This document shows, in pieces, positions 52,292 through 60,524 of a stretch of 64,000 nucleotides of DNA; positions within the stretch are counted from its first letter, which is position 1; each line of letters opens with the position of its first letter. The translations under genes were made by a program, and so were the position numbers. This stretch comes from Paratractidigestivibacter sp963605405 (GTDB lineage: Bacteria; Actinomycetota; Coriobacteriia; Coriobacteriales; Atopobiaceae), in assembly GCA_963605405.1 (NCBI GenBank), contig CAVCUP010000004.1:1-64000 (forward strand), in the 5' to 3' direction. The notes beneath the pieces were generated by a model. It had not been told where the DNA came from and made no database searches. It saw only the letters and a program-made list of their open reading frames with translations.

Positions 52292-53431
52292 CTACAGGTT
52301 CGCGATAAGCTGCTTGTAGACCTCAAACGCGAGCTCAACCTCTGCCACAGGGGTGTGCTCGTTGGTCATGTGCGCGAGCTTATAGGGCCCGGGGCCGAAG
52401 CCAATGGTGGGCACGCCGTGCGCAATGGGCGTGATGCCGTTGGTGCCGAAGTCCCAGAAGTCGAACTTCTCGGGCGCGTGGCCGTAGACCGTGGTGTAGG
52501 CGCCGATAAGGGCCTGCGCGATGAGGGCGTCTTCCTCGGTCTTCCAAGGGTCGTGCATGGGGACGTAGTGCAGGTCGCGGCCCTTCCAGCTCACGTGGTC
52601 GAGGCAGCCGACCTCCCAAGTGGCGTCCTTGCCGGCCACCAGCTCGTCCATCTCGGTGCGGACCTGATCGAGGGTCTCGCCCAGGGCCAGGCGGCGGTCC
52701 AGGTAGATCTCACACTCCGAGGGCACGGCGTTGAGGGACGCCGAAACGCACGAGATGTCGGAGAGGACCACGGTGCCATGGGGCGCGCCGGGCTTGTACA
52801 GGCGCGCGTTCAGCGCCTCGACGCGCTGGATGATCTCGGCCATCTCGTAAACGGCGTTCTTTCCCTTCTCGGGCGCCGAGCCGTGGGCCGAGACGCCGTG
52901 GGCCGTGATGCGAACCTGGGCCTTGCCCTTGTGGCCCAGCGTAATGAGGTTGCCGCTCGGCTCGCAGATTACGGCGAAGTCGGGCTTCACGCCCGTGTCG
53001 CCATAGAAAAGCTCGAGATTGACGCCGTCGCAGTACTCCTCGCAGACGGTCCCGGTCACGTAGACCGTCTTGCCGTCGAGAAGCCCGGCGTCGCGCGCGG
53101 CGGCCGCGGCGTAGATGCTCGCGCACAGACCGCCCTTCATGTCGACCGAGCCGCGGCCCCACAGCTCGCCGTCGACGACCTCCCCGCCGAAGGGGTCGTG
53201 CTCCCAGTCCTCGGCGTCGTTGACCTGCACGGTGTCGAGATGGCCGTCGAAGTGGATGACCTTGGGGCCGTCTCCGATGCGGCCCACGGCGTTGCCGGTC
53301 TCGTCGATGTAGGCCTCGTCGTAGCCGAGCTTCTTCATCTCGGCGACGACAAGCTCGGCCATCTGACCTTCCTCGTCGGAGTAGCTGCGGGTCTGAACGG
53401 CCCTGCTCAGGAAATCAATCAAGTCGGACAT
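52292..53431 (-). CDS. M20 family hydrolase of YgeY type
   Basis: A 379-residue metallohydrolase. Zinc ligands occur in HFDGHLDTVQV (about residue 61-71), GRGSVDMKGGL (about 95-105) and the catalytic pair TVCEEYCDGVN (about 130-140), with a lid domain (about 185-290) between. The sequence resembles the YgeY 'selenium metabolism-linked' hydrolases. In E. coli ygeY neighbours ygeX (diaminopropionate lyase), as here. The reaction is probably hydrolysis of an N-acyl or peptide bond in an amino-acid derivative. It is the first gene of the leftward operon, divergent from araC. Confidence 0.9.
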   Translation of the reverse strand: MSDLIDFLSRAVQTRSYSDEEGQMAELVVAEMKKLGYDEAYIDETGNAVGRIGDGPKVIHFDGHLDTVQVNDAEDWEHDPFGGEVVDGELWGRGSVDMKGGLCASIYAAAAARDAGLLDGKTVYVTGTVCEEYCDGVNLELFYGDTGVKPDFAVICEPSGNLITLGHKGKAQVRITAHGVSAHGSAPEKGKNAVYEMAEIIQRVEALNARLYKPGAPHGTVVLSDISCVSASLNAVPSECEIYLDRRLALGETLDQVRTEMDELVAGKDATWEVGCLDHVSWKGRDLHYVPMHDPWKTEEDALIAQALIGAYTTVYGHAPEKFDFWDFGTNGITPIAHGVPTIGFGPGPYKLAHMTNEHTPVAEVELAFEVYKQLIANL

Positions 53432-53564
53432 CTGGATTCCTTCCGTTGACGTGGCGGGGCGCTATCGTGTCCCAAACCATTCGGGGTGCCCCGCCTAGGT
53501 TTCGACTTGATATAGTTTTATTCGCGTTCAGGCTATGTTTCCATCATCAACGTAGCGGTTTTAT

Positions 53565-53589
53565 ATTGCGATATTGACTAATTGCGATA
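53565..53589. promoter_or_regulatory. Direct repeats in the araC/ygeY intergenic region
   Basis: ATTGCGATA occurs at 53565-53573 and again at 53581-53589, a 16-bp step, in a strongly AT-rich stretch between the divergent M20 gene and the AraC regulator. It is a candidate AraC-type half-site pair, though spacing is shorter than the usual two turns. Confidence 0.5.
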
Positions 53590-53654
53590 GATATGACAGT
53601 TTGATATTCGTAAAAGGACAAGAGCATCTCGGCGAGAAACTCAAGGGAGCCGCC

Positions 53655-54572
53655 ATGCAGGTTTACGACATTCCCGTCGACGAAGGCGGCCGCGAATCCA
53701 CGCCGCACGGCACCTTTGCCTTCCCGCTGGCCATCTACACCACGCGAATCCGAAGCAACGTCCTCGGCTACATCACTTGGCACTGGCATCCTGAGCTGCA
53801 GTTTTGCGTTGTGCTCGAGGGTCGGGTCGAGTTCTTCGTCAACCAGGAGTCCTACACCCTGGGACCGGGCCAAGGCATCTTCGTCAATTCCGAGCAGCTC
53901 CACATGGCGAGAAACGCCGAGGGCGAGGACAGCACCTATGCCTGCCTGGACTTTGACGCACGTATGGTCGCCGGCTTCGCGGGCAGCGCGGTCGCGACCA
54001 AATACGTGGCCCCCTACCTGGGCAAATCCTCCTGTGCAACGTGCCTTCTCGACCAGGGCGTGGCATGGCAGGCGCGTGTGCTGGGGCAGCTGACCGAGGT
54101 CTACGAGAACTTTCACGGGCCCGAGACCGACGAGCTGCAGATCACCATCCTGCTCTCCGACGTGTGGCGCGAGCTCGTAAACAACGCCTTCCAACTAAGC
54201 GGGACGAGCGAGTCCCGGGCGATAAAACCGCAGGTCAAAGAGATGCTCGACTATATCGGGGCGAACTTCACGCAGCCCGTCTCGCTCGACGACGTGGCGA
54301 GGCACGTCAACCTCTCCAAGGCGACCTGCTGCCGCGACTTCAAGGCCCAGCTCGGCCACACCTTGTCCGAGCACATCCTCAATATGCGGCTACAGAAGGC
54401 GTCGCGGCTCCTTCTCACCACCGACCTCAATATCACGGAGGTAGCCTTGGCCTGCGGCTTCGGCAGCTCAAGCTATTTCATCATGAAGTTCAGGAAGAGC
54501 ACGGGCGTCTCGCCGGCAGCGTGGCGTAAGAGCCAGGCCGCCGCCGCGCGCGAGACGCTGCTCACCATGTAA
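53655..54572 (+). CDS. AraC family transcriptional regulator
   Basis: A 305-residue regulator. The N-terminal half (residues 1-160) is a cupin-like ligand domain with WHWHPELQFCVVLEGRVEFFVN (about 43-64) and GPGQGIFVNSEQLH (about 73). The C-terminal pair of helix-turn-helices begins at about 208 (VKEMLDYIGANFTQPVSLDDVARHVNLSKATCCRDFK) and ends with ITEVALACGFGSSSYFIMKFRKSTGVSPAAWRK. The start was placed at the ATG after AAGGGAGCC. It is divergent from the ygeY-GH1-PTS-dpaL operon and is its likely regulator. A B3/B4-domain gene follows 11 bases downstream. Confidence 0.92.
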   Translation: MQVYDIPVDEGGRESTPHGTFAFPLAIYTTRIRSNVLGYITWHWHPELQFCVVLEGRVEFFVNQESYTLGPGQGIFVNSEQLHMARNAEGEDSTYACLDFDARMVAGFAGSAVATKYVAPYLGKSSCATCLLDQGVAWQARVLGQLTEVYENFHGPETDELQITILLSDVWRELVNNAFQLSGTSESRAIKPQVKEMLDYIGANFTQPVSLDDVARHVNLSKATCCRDFKAQLGHTLSEHILNMRLQKASRLLLTTDLNITEVALACGFGSSSYFIMKFRKSTGVSPAAWRKSQAAAARETLLTM

Positions 54573-54583
54573 GGAGGCCATTA

Positions 54584-55267
54584 ATGGATTTTCGCATTGA
54601 TTCGCAGGTGTTCGACGCGTTGCCAAGGCTATGCGTCGGCGTGGTCGAGGCCCATGGGGTGGACAACTCGGCGGCGCGCCCCGAGGTCGGCGCCCTTCTC
54701 GACGCCGCGGTGGCGGACGCCGAGAAGCGCCTGGCCGGTTCGAAGGCCAGCGACGACGCGCGCGTGCAGCCCTACCGCGAGGCCTTCCACGCGCTGGGGA
54801 TGAGCCCCAGCCGCTATCCCTCGAGCAACATCGCCCTGCTCAGGCGCATAGCGAAGGGTAAGGGCCTGTGGCGTGTGAACCCGGTCGTGGACTTGGGCAA
54901 CGCAATCTCGATCAAGTACGGGTTGCCGCTCGGCGCGCACGTCATGGCGCCGGACGAGACACTTGAGCTGCGCTTTTCTCGGGCCGTGGATACCTTCGTC
55001 GAGCTGGGCGCCACCGAGGCCGACCCCACGCTCGAGCCGGGCGAGCTCGTCTACGCCGCGGGCAACCTCGTCCACACCCGCCGTTGGACCTGGCGCCAAA
55101 GCGAGAACGGCAAGGTTGAGGCCACAGACGGACTCGACCTGCTCTTCCCCATCGACGGCTTCGTCGGCGTGAACGACGCCCAGGTCACCGCCGCCTGCGA
55201 GGAGCTTGCCCGCACCCTGCGAGACCTCTTCGGCTGCGACGCGACCTTCTCGCTTCATGCCCAGTAG
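54584..55267 (+). CDS. B3/B4 tRNA-binding-domain protein
   Basis: A 227-residue protein made of a B3/B4 domain like that of phenylalanyl-tRNA synthetase beta chains, standing alone. PYREAFHALGMSPSRYPSSNIALLRRIAKGKGLWRVNPVVDLGNAISIKYGLPLGAHVM (about 62-120) is the typical core. Free-standing B3/B4 proteins are thought to edit or bind aminoacyl-tRNA or amino-acid derivatives, but the role is not settled. It follows araC with AGGAGG ribosome-binding site and 11-base spacing, so the two are co-transcribed. A role in handling misacylated tRNA or non-protein amino acids would fit the neighbouring diaminopropionate pathway, but that is speculative. Confidence 0.85.
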   Translation: MDFRIDSQVFDALPRLCVGVVEAHGVDNSAARPEVGALLDAAVADAEKRLAGSKASDDARVQPYREAFHALGMSPSRYPSSNIALLRRIAKGKGLWRVNPVVDLGNAISIKYGLPLGAHVMAPDETLELRFSRAVDTFVELGATEADPTLEPGELVYAAGNLVHTRRWTWRQSENGKVEATDGLDLLFPIDGFVGVNDAQVTAACEELARTLRDLFGCDATFSLHAQ

Positions 55268-55475
55268 CTCGCCGGTGACGCGCCGGCGCGAAGAAACGCC
55301 GGCAGGCAGGCCAAGCTAAGGGGCCGCCGGTCGGCCAGCCCCCTCATTCACCATGGCCCGGCCGCCCTCGTGGCGGATGGGCGGCCGAGACCGTTCGCCG
55401 AGCAACGGCCAGGTAAACGGCCATTTGCCGGCAGCTCCCGACTACGTGCCGCGGCCTGCGGGTAGACCTGCGACA

Positions 55476-55610
55476 ACGACGAGGGAGTAGTGGCGTGGCC
55501 AGCGCGGCCGCGCGATGCGACCAACATGCTGGCTTCTGGCCTGGCGCATCTTAATCAACGAGACTCGTGGCTTCGCGGACAGGCGCTCGCGGGGCCACGG
55601 TCTTTTTTAT
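55476..55610 (+). ncRNA. yybP-ykoY manganese riboswitch with terminator, upstream of mntP
   Basis: Aptamer elements in order: CGAGGGAGTAG (55480-55490), CCAACATGCTGG (55521-55532) and CTTAATCAACGAGACT (55550-55565). The terminator pairs AGACTCGTGGC with GCCACGGTCT and is followed by TTTTTTATT. Its architecture matches the riboswitch at 45078, so both exporters answer to the same ion. Mn2+ would favour read-through into mntP. Confidence 0.92.
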
Positions 55611-55663
55611 TGGGCGCCCTTTTTCCTCGGCGCGACGTTGGGTCATCCGGCGAGAGGAGCGTC

Positions 55664-56236
55664 ATGGACCTGTTCGAGCTGCTGCTTTTGGCAATGGGCC
55701 TTTCTATGGACGCGTTCGCGGTATCCGTATGCAAAGGCCTCGGCATGCGGAGAATCAATGCCAAGGTCGCGGTGGTGCTGGGGCTCTTCTTCGGTGGGTT
55801 CCAGGCGCTCATGCCCACCATCGGCTGGGCGCTGGGCAGCCAATTCCTCTGGCTTATCGCGCCCGTAGACCACTGGATCGCGTTCGGGCTGCTCGCCTTC
55901 ATCGGCGGAAAGATGCTCTGGGACGCGGCGCACGAGGACGAGGCGGAGTCCGCCGACGGGAACGACGCAGATAAAATCGACCTCCGAGAGTACCTCATGC
56001 TCGCGGTGGCGACGTCAATAGACGCCCTAGCGGTCGGGATATCGCTCGCTGCGCTTTCCGTGGATATCGTGGCCGCGGCGTCGTTCATCGGTGTCGTGAC
56101 CTTCGGCTTCACGATTGCGGGCGTAGCCATCGGCCACTTCTTCGGCGCGCGCTACCGCAAGCCCGCGACTATCATCGGCGGTTGCGTCCTCATTTTCATC
56201 GGCGCAAAGGTCCTTGTTCAGCACCTATTCCTCTAA
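55664..56236 (+). CDS. mntP: Manganese efflux pump MntP
   Basis: A 190-residue membrane protein with six predicted helices in the MntP pattern. The duplicated DUF204-type motifs are LLLAMGLSMDAFAVSVCKGL (residues 6-25) and LMLAVATSIDALAVGISLAAL (about 110-130), each with the conserved Asp-Ala needed for transport. GHFFGARYRKPATIIGG follows. The start was moved to the ATG with AGAGGAGCGTC upstream, which lies just after the riboswitch terminator. It exports Mn2+, alongside the P-type ATPase at 45313. Confidence 0.96.
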   Translation: MDLFELLLLAMGLSMDAFAVSVCKGLGMRRINAKVAVVLGLFFGGFQALMPTIGWALGSQFLWLIAPVDHWIAFGLLAFIGGKMLWDAAHEDEAESADGNDADKIDLREYLMLAVATSIDALAVGISLAALSVDIVAAASFIGVVTFGFTIAGVAIGHFFGARYRKPATIIGGCVLIFIGAKVLVQHLFL

Positions 56237-56357
56237 TGCCTTTTCCACTGATTTCCGTTCCTTAATTTGGCGCGCGGAATCGCCTGGAGGACTCCTCGGA
56301 CTCAGACTGCGGCGTGGTTCGGAAGACCTCCCATGGCCCAACGCCACCCCAGCTGCA
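56237..56357. other. Short non-coding stretch after mntP
   Basis: I see no gene here. It leads into three consecutive non-coding elements that fill 56358-57023. Confidence 0.5.
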
Positions 56358-56514
56358 CACTATTTCGAGATTCTGCGTGCACAATTACATCTTTGATGCG
56401 TAATTTTGCGCCTCGGCCCAAAACTTTCCTGGGCTTTTGCAGCGGGGGCCGACTTACAGTCCCTCCGCTACTCGCCTCAACCCCTAAAATCCCACGCACA
56501 ATCTCGAAAAAGTG
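56358..56514. repeat. 157-bp element with 22-bp imperfect terminal inverted repeats
   Basis: The left end (56358-56379, CACTATTTCGAGATTCTGCG...) and the complement of the right end (56493-56514, CACTTTTTCGAGATTGTGCG...) agree at 20 of 22 positions. The interior is AT-richer than its surroundings and has no ORF of note. No target duplication is evident. It may be a second family of small mobile element or a structured RNA. Confidence 0.65.
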
Positions 56515-56571
56515 ATCCAGGAATGGACAAATACCCCGTTTTGGCCCGTTGCGACGCTCATTAACGTGCAC

Positions 56572-56802
56572 ATGGCCCGCGACCTCACGCATAAGCCGGG
56601 CCGTCGACCGCCCGCAGGGCACGGAGATCCGAGACGGCGGCAGTTTTTCGCGAGTCCCCCGAGTAGACCCGCGCCCGGGGTTCGGGGAGCCGCAGGTAGG
56701 CGCGCCGCCTCGAAACCGCCCGCGTGGCCCGAGCAGCAAAACTGCCGCCGACGCCGTTTTGGCCGGCGGCGGGGCGGCAGCATGGCTCGGGCCATGGGCC
56801 AC
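56572..56802 (-). mobile_element. MITE-like element, copy C
   Basis: A 231-bp copy in reverse orientation to copy A. Its left end is ATGGCCCGCGACCT. Its right end aligns position by position with copy A's left end and differs by transitions only within the last 21 bases. No flanking duplication is recognisable (2 of 10 matches), so this is an old copy or one with rearranged flanks. It sits between the 157-bp element and array 3. Confidence 0.85.
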
Positions 56803-56809
56803 GCTGGGC

Positions 56810-57000
56810 CCATGGACTAAGAAGACGCGCTCGCCGGCACGTAGGGCGGTCCATTTGCCAAGAAACCGCGTCCGCCAGCATTGAGGCGTGCCGGCGGATT
56901 TGATTCTTTGGCAGGCATCGGTGAGGGCACGCCGGCGGGAGCGGTTTCTCGGCGGGCGCCCGCCGAGGGGGACGCCGGGCGGGCAGGGCGCCGGCGCCCC
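56810..57000. repeat. Inverted array with 41-bp period (array 3)
   Basis: Two leftward units contain CGCC(A/G)GCA at 56832 and 56873 (41 bp apart), and two rightward units contain CCGGCGG at 56891 and 56932 (41 bp apart). A degenerate fifth unit may follow near 56975. The rightward unit reads about (G/A)(T/C)GCCGGCGG, four variable bases, then GGTTTCT(T/C)GGC. A perfect 20-bp palindrome (CTCGGCGGGCGCCCGCCGAG, 56948-56967) is embedded. It lies between convergent mntP and the surface-protein gene. Confidence 0.7.
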
Positions 57001-57023
57001 ACACCCCGCGGCAGGGCCGCGGC

Positions 57024-57063
57024 ACAAAAAAGCGGGCAAGGGAATTACCCCTTGCCCGCTTTA
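57024..57063 (-). terminator. Intrinsic terminator of the surface-protein gene
   Basis: On the minus strand, AAAGCGGGCAAGGG-type stem (57048-57062 with 57029-57042) is followed by TTTTTTGTG, directly after the stop codon. Confidence 0.92.
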
Positions 57064-57082
57064 GGCGTTATGCCGAGAAGCG

Positions 57083-60000
57083 CTACATGTTCCTGCGCTT
57101 CACCAGGATGGCGCCCGCGATGACGATCGCGGCGGCCACGCCCACGGCAACGGGAGCGTAGGCGTTGATCACGTCGCCCGTCTCGGGGGTGTTTGCCTCG
57201 GCGGCCTTGGCGGCCTCGGCCTGCTGCTTCTTGTTGTTTGAGTTATCGGCAGGAGCCGGGGTAGCGGCCTTCTTGAAGACGGCGTTGATCACCGGGGCGT
57301 CCTCGCCCAGGACGAAGGAGGTCTCGGCGGCGTTCGCATCAGCGATCTTGATGTCGCCGGAGACGACCTCCCAGCCGCTGAAGACGTAGCCGTCGCTGGC
57401 GGTGGCCACGAGCTTGATGGTGTCGCCCTTCAGGCCCTTGGCGGGCGTGGCGTAGACGGAGCCGCCCTCACCGGCGTTGACGGTGGCCTTCGTCTTGGCG
57501 ATGAAGCTGGCGACCACGGTCGCGTTCTCGGAACCCATGGTCACGGTCGTCGTCGCGGCGGTGGGGTCGGCGACGACGGCATCGCCGGAGGTGACCTTCC
57601 AGCCGCCGAAGACGTAGTCGTCGCTGGCGGGCACGGCGGTCACGGCGACCTTCTCGCCCTTGGCGGCGCCGGCCTTGTCGGCGGAGGCGATGCCGCCGTC
57701 CTTGGCCTCAACGGTCAGGCTGGGGAGAACAGTGAGCTCGCCTTCGGCAACATCGAGCTTGTAGTTTTTGTTGGCGTAGTCGGCGGAGATCTTGTAGGTG
57801 CCGGGCTTCTCACCCTCATCGCGAACGAGCTTGACGCCGAGGGTCTTCAGGATCTCGTCCTGGTTCTCGAGCTTCTCACCGGTCATGCCGTCGTAGACGA
57901 CGGCCTCAAAGGTCGGGTTGTCCTGGCCGGAGACCTTGGTGGCGTCCGCGATCTCGAGCTTGAGCTCGCGCTGGGTCACGATGTGGGTGCCCGGCTTGAT
58001 GGTGACGTTCAGGTTCTTGTCGGCGGCGACGCTCTCGGGGACCTCAGCGACGATGACGTAGCCGTCGGCGCTGGCGTCGTGGTTGTGGTCGTCGCCCTCG
58101 CACGTGACGGTGCCCAGGATGGCGGCCTTCTGGTCGTCGGCAAGAAGCGTGCTGTTGACGGAGTAGCTCTTGGTGTGCTCGACCTCCTCGCCGTAGACGG
58201 AGGTGACCGTGCCGAGGTCGAAGACGATCTCGGCGGGCAGAATCGTGAAGCTGGCCGTCTTCGAGGAGTCCTCGTAGGTGGCGTCGCCCATGTAGGTGGC
58301 CTTCACGGCGTACTCGCCCGCGTCGGTGGGAGCAGTCATGCTCTCGTAGTGATTGCCGTTGCGGGAGTTGCCCTCATACCAATAGATAACCGTGGCGCCC
58401 TCAACGACGTTGCCGGACTTGTCGAGCACCGTGGTGGTGACAGGCTGCTGATTTCCGTTGTATTCGGTGGTGCGGGTGTCGTTCTCGTCGAAGCCGTCGA
58501 AGCTCAGGGAGGTCTCGATGCGCTTGACGTTGACGGTCACGGTCCGCTCGGAGGGCCTGAGGCCGGCGGTGGTGCCGGCGGACCTGGCACCGGTGGGCTG
58601 GGCGCCCTTGAACTTCACGGTGACGGTCTGCTCGCCGACCTTGTGCTCGAGCCCGGTGATCTCGAAGTCGTCGGCTTCGATCCCGTCGACGGGCTCGCTG
58701 GAGCCCTCGATATAGACCTTGGGCGCGAGTTGGGCGTAGAGGCTCGCCTTCATGACGTCTTCGTCGGCGTCGTACTCGATGGCGACGGGGTCGTTCACCA
58801 CGACGTTGGTGCAGAGGCGGCCATCGACCGACTTGACGGTGAACTCGACGGAGGACTTGGCGTACTGCTCGTTGCCCTCGAAAGTGACCCTGATCTTCTC
58901 GGTCTTGCCCTCGGAGGCGTCGAACTTGTGGCCAACGATGCCATCCGGGAGCTGGTAATCCAGGTCCTCCCAAGGACCCCAAAGGACGCCCGCGTCGTAC
59001 TGAATCTTCACGTCGTCGGCGGTCAGGCCGGAGAGCACGGAGCCCTCCGTGTCGATGGCGGCCGCGTAGATGAGGGACTTGTACTCGCTGGGGTCGCTGC
59101 CGGCGAGGGCGACCTCGAACTCGGTGGCGTTGCCCTTCGTGACGAGCCCGCACTTTGCGGTGGTGACCTTCAAGGAGCCCAGGTCGCCCCTATACGGGGA
59201 AGTGAGGGACGCCGTCGCGACGCCCTTGCTGAAGCTGAGGGGGAGTTCGGTGCCGTTGTAGTTAACGCTCACAACCGCGTAGCCGTCTTCGGGCGTCACC
59301 GTAAGAGTGCCCGTGGCTTCGGGAGGCACCTCGACGATGTTATTGCCGCTCGCGGTGTAGTCGGTCCCGCTGAACTTCATCTCCACCGTAGAGTTGCCGG
59401 TCTCGACGCTCAGGGACGCGGCCGGCTTATAGGTGACGGTAACCACGGCGTCTTCCTCGCCGACGGTGAGACTGTACCCGCCATCATCGCCGGGCGTGAC
59501 CTTGGCGCCGTTGACCGTGACGGACTCAACCGTGTACCCCGGGACTTCCATGGTTTCGAAGGAAAGCCTCGTGCCAACGGGATACTCGCCGTCCTCGGCA
59601 CCAATAACGCCGCCCTCATCCTCGGAGAAGCAGCCGGTGGCCTTGAAGGTCACCGTCTGCGTACGGTTCACCTGCAGGGTGCCGATATTGTTTTCATATT
59701 TGTGGGAGCTTGTGAGGCCATCGACGGAATACTCTCCGAAATGATTGGGGGTGAAGGAACCAGGAAAGATACGGCCAATTGGGCCATATATTTCGGTGCC
59801 TTTATGGATCGTGAAGGAGTCATAACCCCCAAACTCCTCCCTCAGCTTCGGGTACAAGTCCTTATAGGTAATGGCGTCGCCGCCATGCAGGTTAAGCGTG
59901 AGCGTTTTGCTGGCGAGCATTATGTCGCCGTCCTCGGACGCGGTCGCCAGGGCGGCGTTCTCCTCAGCCGGGGCGGTCTCGGTCTCGACCTTGGTATCAA

Positions 60001-60217
60001 CCTGGGTCTCCGCCTCGGGCTTGGCCTCAGGCTCGGCCTCTGGGGCCGCGGTGTTCTGGGTGCCGCTGTCCTGGGCGTCGCCCGTCGCCTGCGCAGAGAC
60101 GCCCTCCCCCCCCGTGGACACGACCTCCGCAACCGCAGAGGTGGTGACCTGCGAGGCGACGAGCGCGAGCGTCGTCAGTCCCGCAAGAACCCGCTGGCGG
60201 TTTGCTTGCTTTGCCAT
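57083..60217 (-). CDS. Large cell-surface protein with sortase-like C-terminal anchor
   Basis: A 1044-residue exported protein. It has a signal peptide (MAKQANRQRVLAGLTTLALVASQVTTSAVA), then a Glu/Pro/Thr-rich stalk (about 35-90). Beta-rich modules follow, including MBG-like repeats (for example TYMGDATYEDSSKTASFTI and YANKNYKLDVAEGELTV) and two InlB/Flg_new-type repeats near the end (DYVFGGWKVTSGDAVVADP and GYVFSGWEVVSGDIKIADA). The C-terminus carries NTPETGD, a hydrophobic helix (AVGVAAAIVIAGAIL) and KRRNM, a sortase-sorting layout with TPETG instead of LPxTG. The start was set at the ATG after AAAGGGACCAC. It is an adhesin-like or scaffold protein displayed on the wall. Confidence 0.88.
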   Translation of the reverse strand: MAKQANRQRVLAGLTTLALVASQVTTSAVAEVVSTGGEGVSAQATGDAQDSGTQNTAAPEAEPEAKPEAETQVDTKVETETAPAEENAALATASEDGDIMLASKTLTLNLHGGDAITYKDLYPKLREEFGGYDSFTIHKGTEIYGPIGRIFPGSFTPNHFGEYSVDGLTSSHKYENNIGTLQVNRTQTVTFKATGCFSEDEGGVIGAEDGEYPVGTRLSFETMEVPGYTVESVTVNGAKVTPGDDGGYSLTVGEEDAVVTVTYKPAASLSVETGNSTVEMKFSGTDYTASGNNIVEVPPEATGTLTVTPEDGYAVVSVNYNGTELPLSFSKGVATASLTSPYRGDLGSLKVTTAKCGLVTKGNATEFEVALAGSDPSEYKSLIYAAAIDTEGSVLSGLTADDVKIQYDAGVLWGPWEDLDYQLPDGIVGHKFDASEGKTEKIRVTFEGNEQYAKSSVEFTVKSVDGRLCTNVVVNDPVAIEYDADEDVMKASLYAQLAPKVYIEGSSEPVDGIEADDFEITGLEHKVGEQTVTVKFKGAQPTGARSAGTTAGLRPSERTVTVNVKRIETSLSFDGFDENDTRTTEYNGNQQPVTTTVLDKSGNVVEGATVIYWYEGNSRNGNHYESMTAPTDAGEYAVKATYMGDATYEDSSKTASFTILPAEIVFDLGTVTSVYGEEVEHTKSYSVNSTLLADDQKAAILGTVTCEGDDHNHDASADGYVIVAEVPESVAADKNLNVTIKPGTHIVTQRELKLEIADATKVSGQDNPTFEAVVYDGMTGEKLENQDEILKTLGVKLVRDEGEKPGTYKISADYANKNYKLDVAEGELTVLPSLTVEAKDGGIASADKAGAAKGEKVAVTAVPASDDYVFGGWKVTSGDAVVADPTAATTTVTMGSENATVVASFIAKTKATVNAGEGGSVYATPAKGLKGDTIKLVATASDGYVFSGWEVVSGDIKIADANAAETSFVLGEDAPVINAVFKKAATPAPADNSNNKKQQAEAAKAAEANTPETGDVINAYAPVAVGVAAAIVIAGAILVKRRNM

Positions 60218-60524
60218 GTGGTCCCTTTCGTTTGTAAGCGCCCCCAACCCACGCCGGGCTTATGGGGACGCTTTGTTTACGAACATACAGATGCTGTTGG
60301 ATGCTAGCACTATTCACCTGCGGCTTCAGCGCGATTTCATGTGCTTTGCCATTCTGCAATATAAGAACTTATTCAATGTTTAAACAGCGGGGGGATCCGG
60401 ACCCGCTCGCCATTTATCGGTCGAGCCGCCGCTTCGCAATCGGAAAGGCACGAGACTCCAGATGCGCCCTCTCGCCGCGCCGCGGCCCTACGCAGCACGC
60501 CCGGCCGGGATGCGCCCCTCCCAA
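60218..60524. other. Promoter region and unassigned sequence upstream of the surface protein
   Basis: About 300 bp. The part nearest the gene is AT-rich (TTTAAACATTG-type stretches near 60350-60385) and probably holds the promoter. The rest is GC-rich with no gene that I can support. Confidence 0.4.

Noticed and set aside
51101..53449. Long plus-strand frame spanning the GH1 and YgeY genes
   Set aside because: It is antisense to two recognised enzymes and crosses their gene boundary.
56302..57039. Minus-strand frame of about 245 codons
   Set aside because: It runs through the 157-bp element, MITE copy C and array 3, so it is an artefact of GC-rich repeats.
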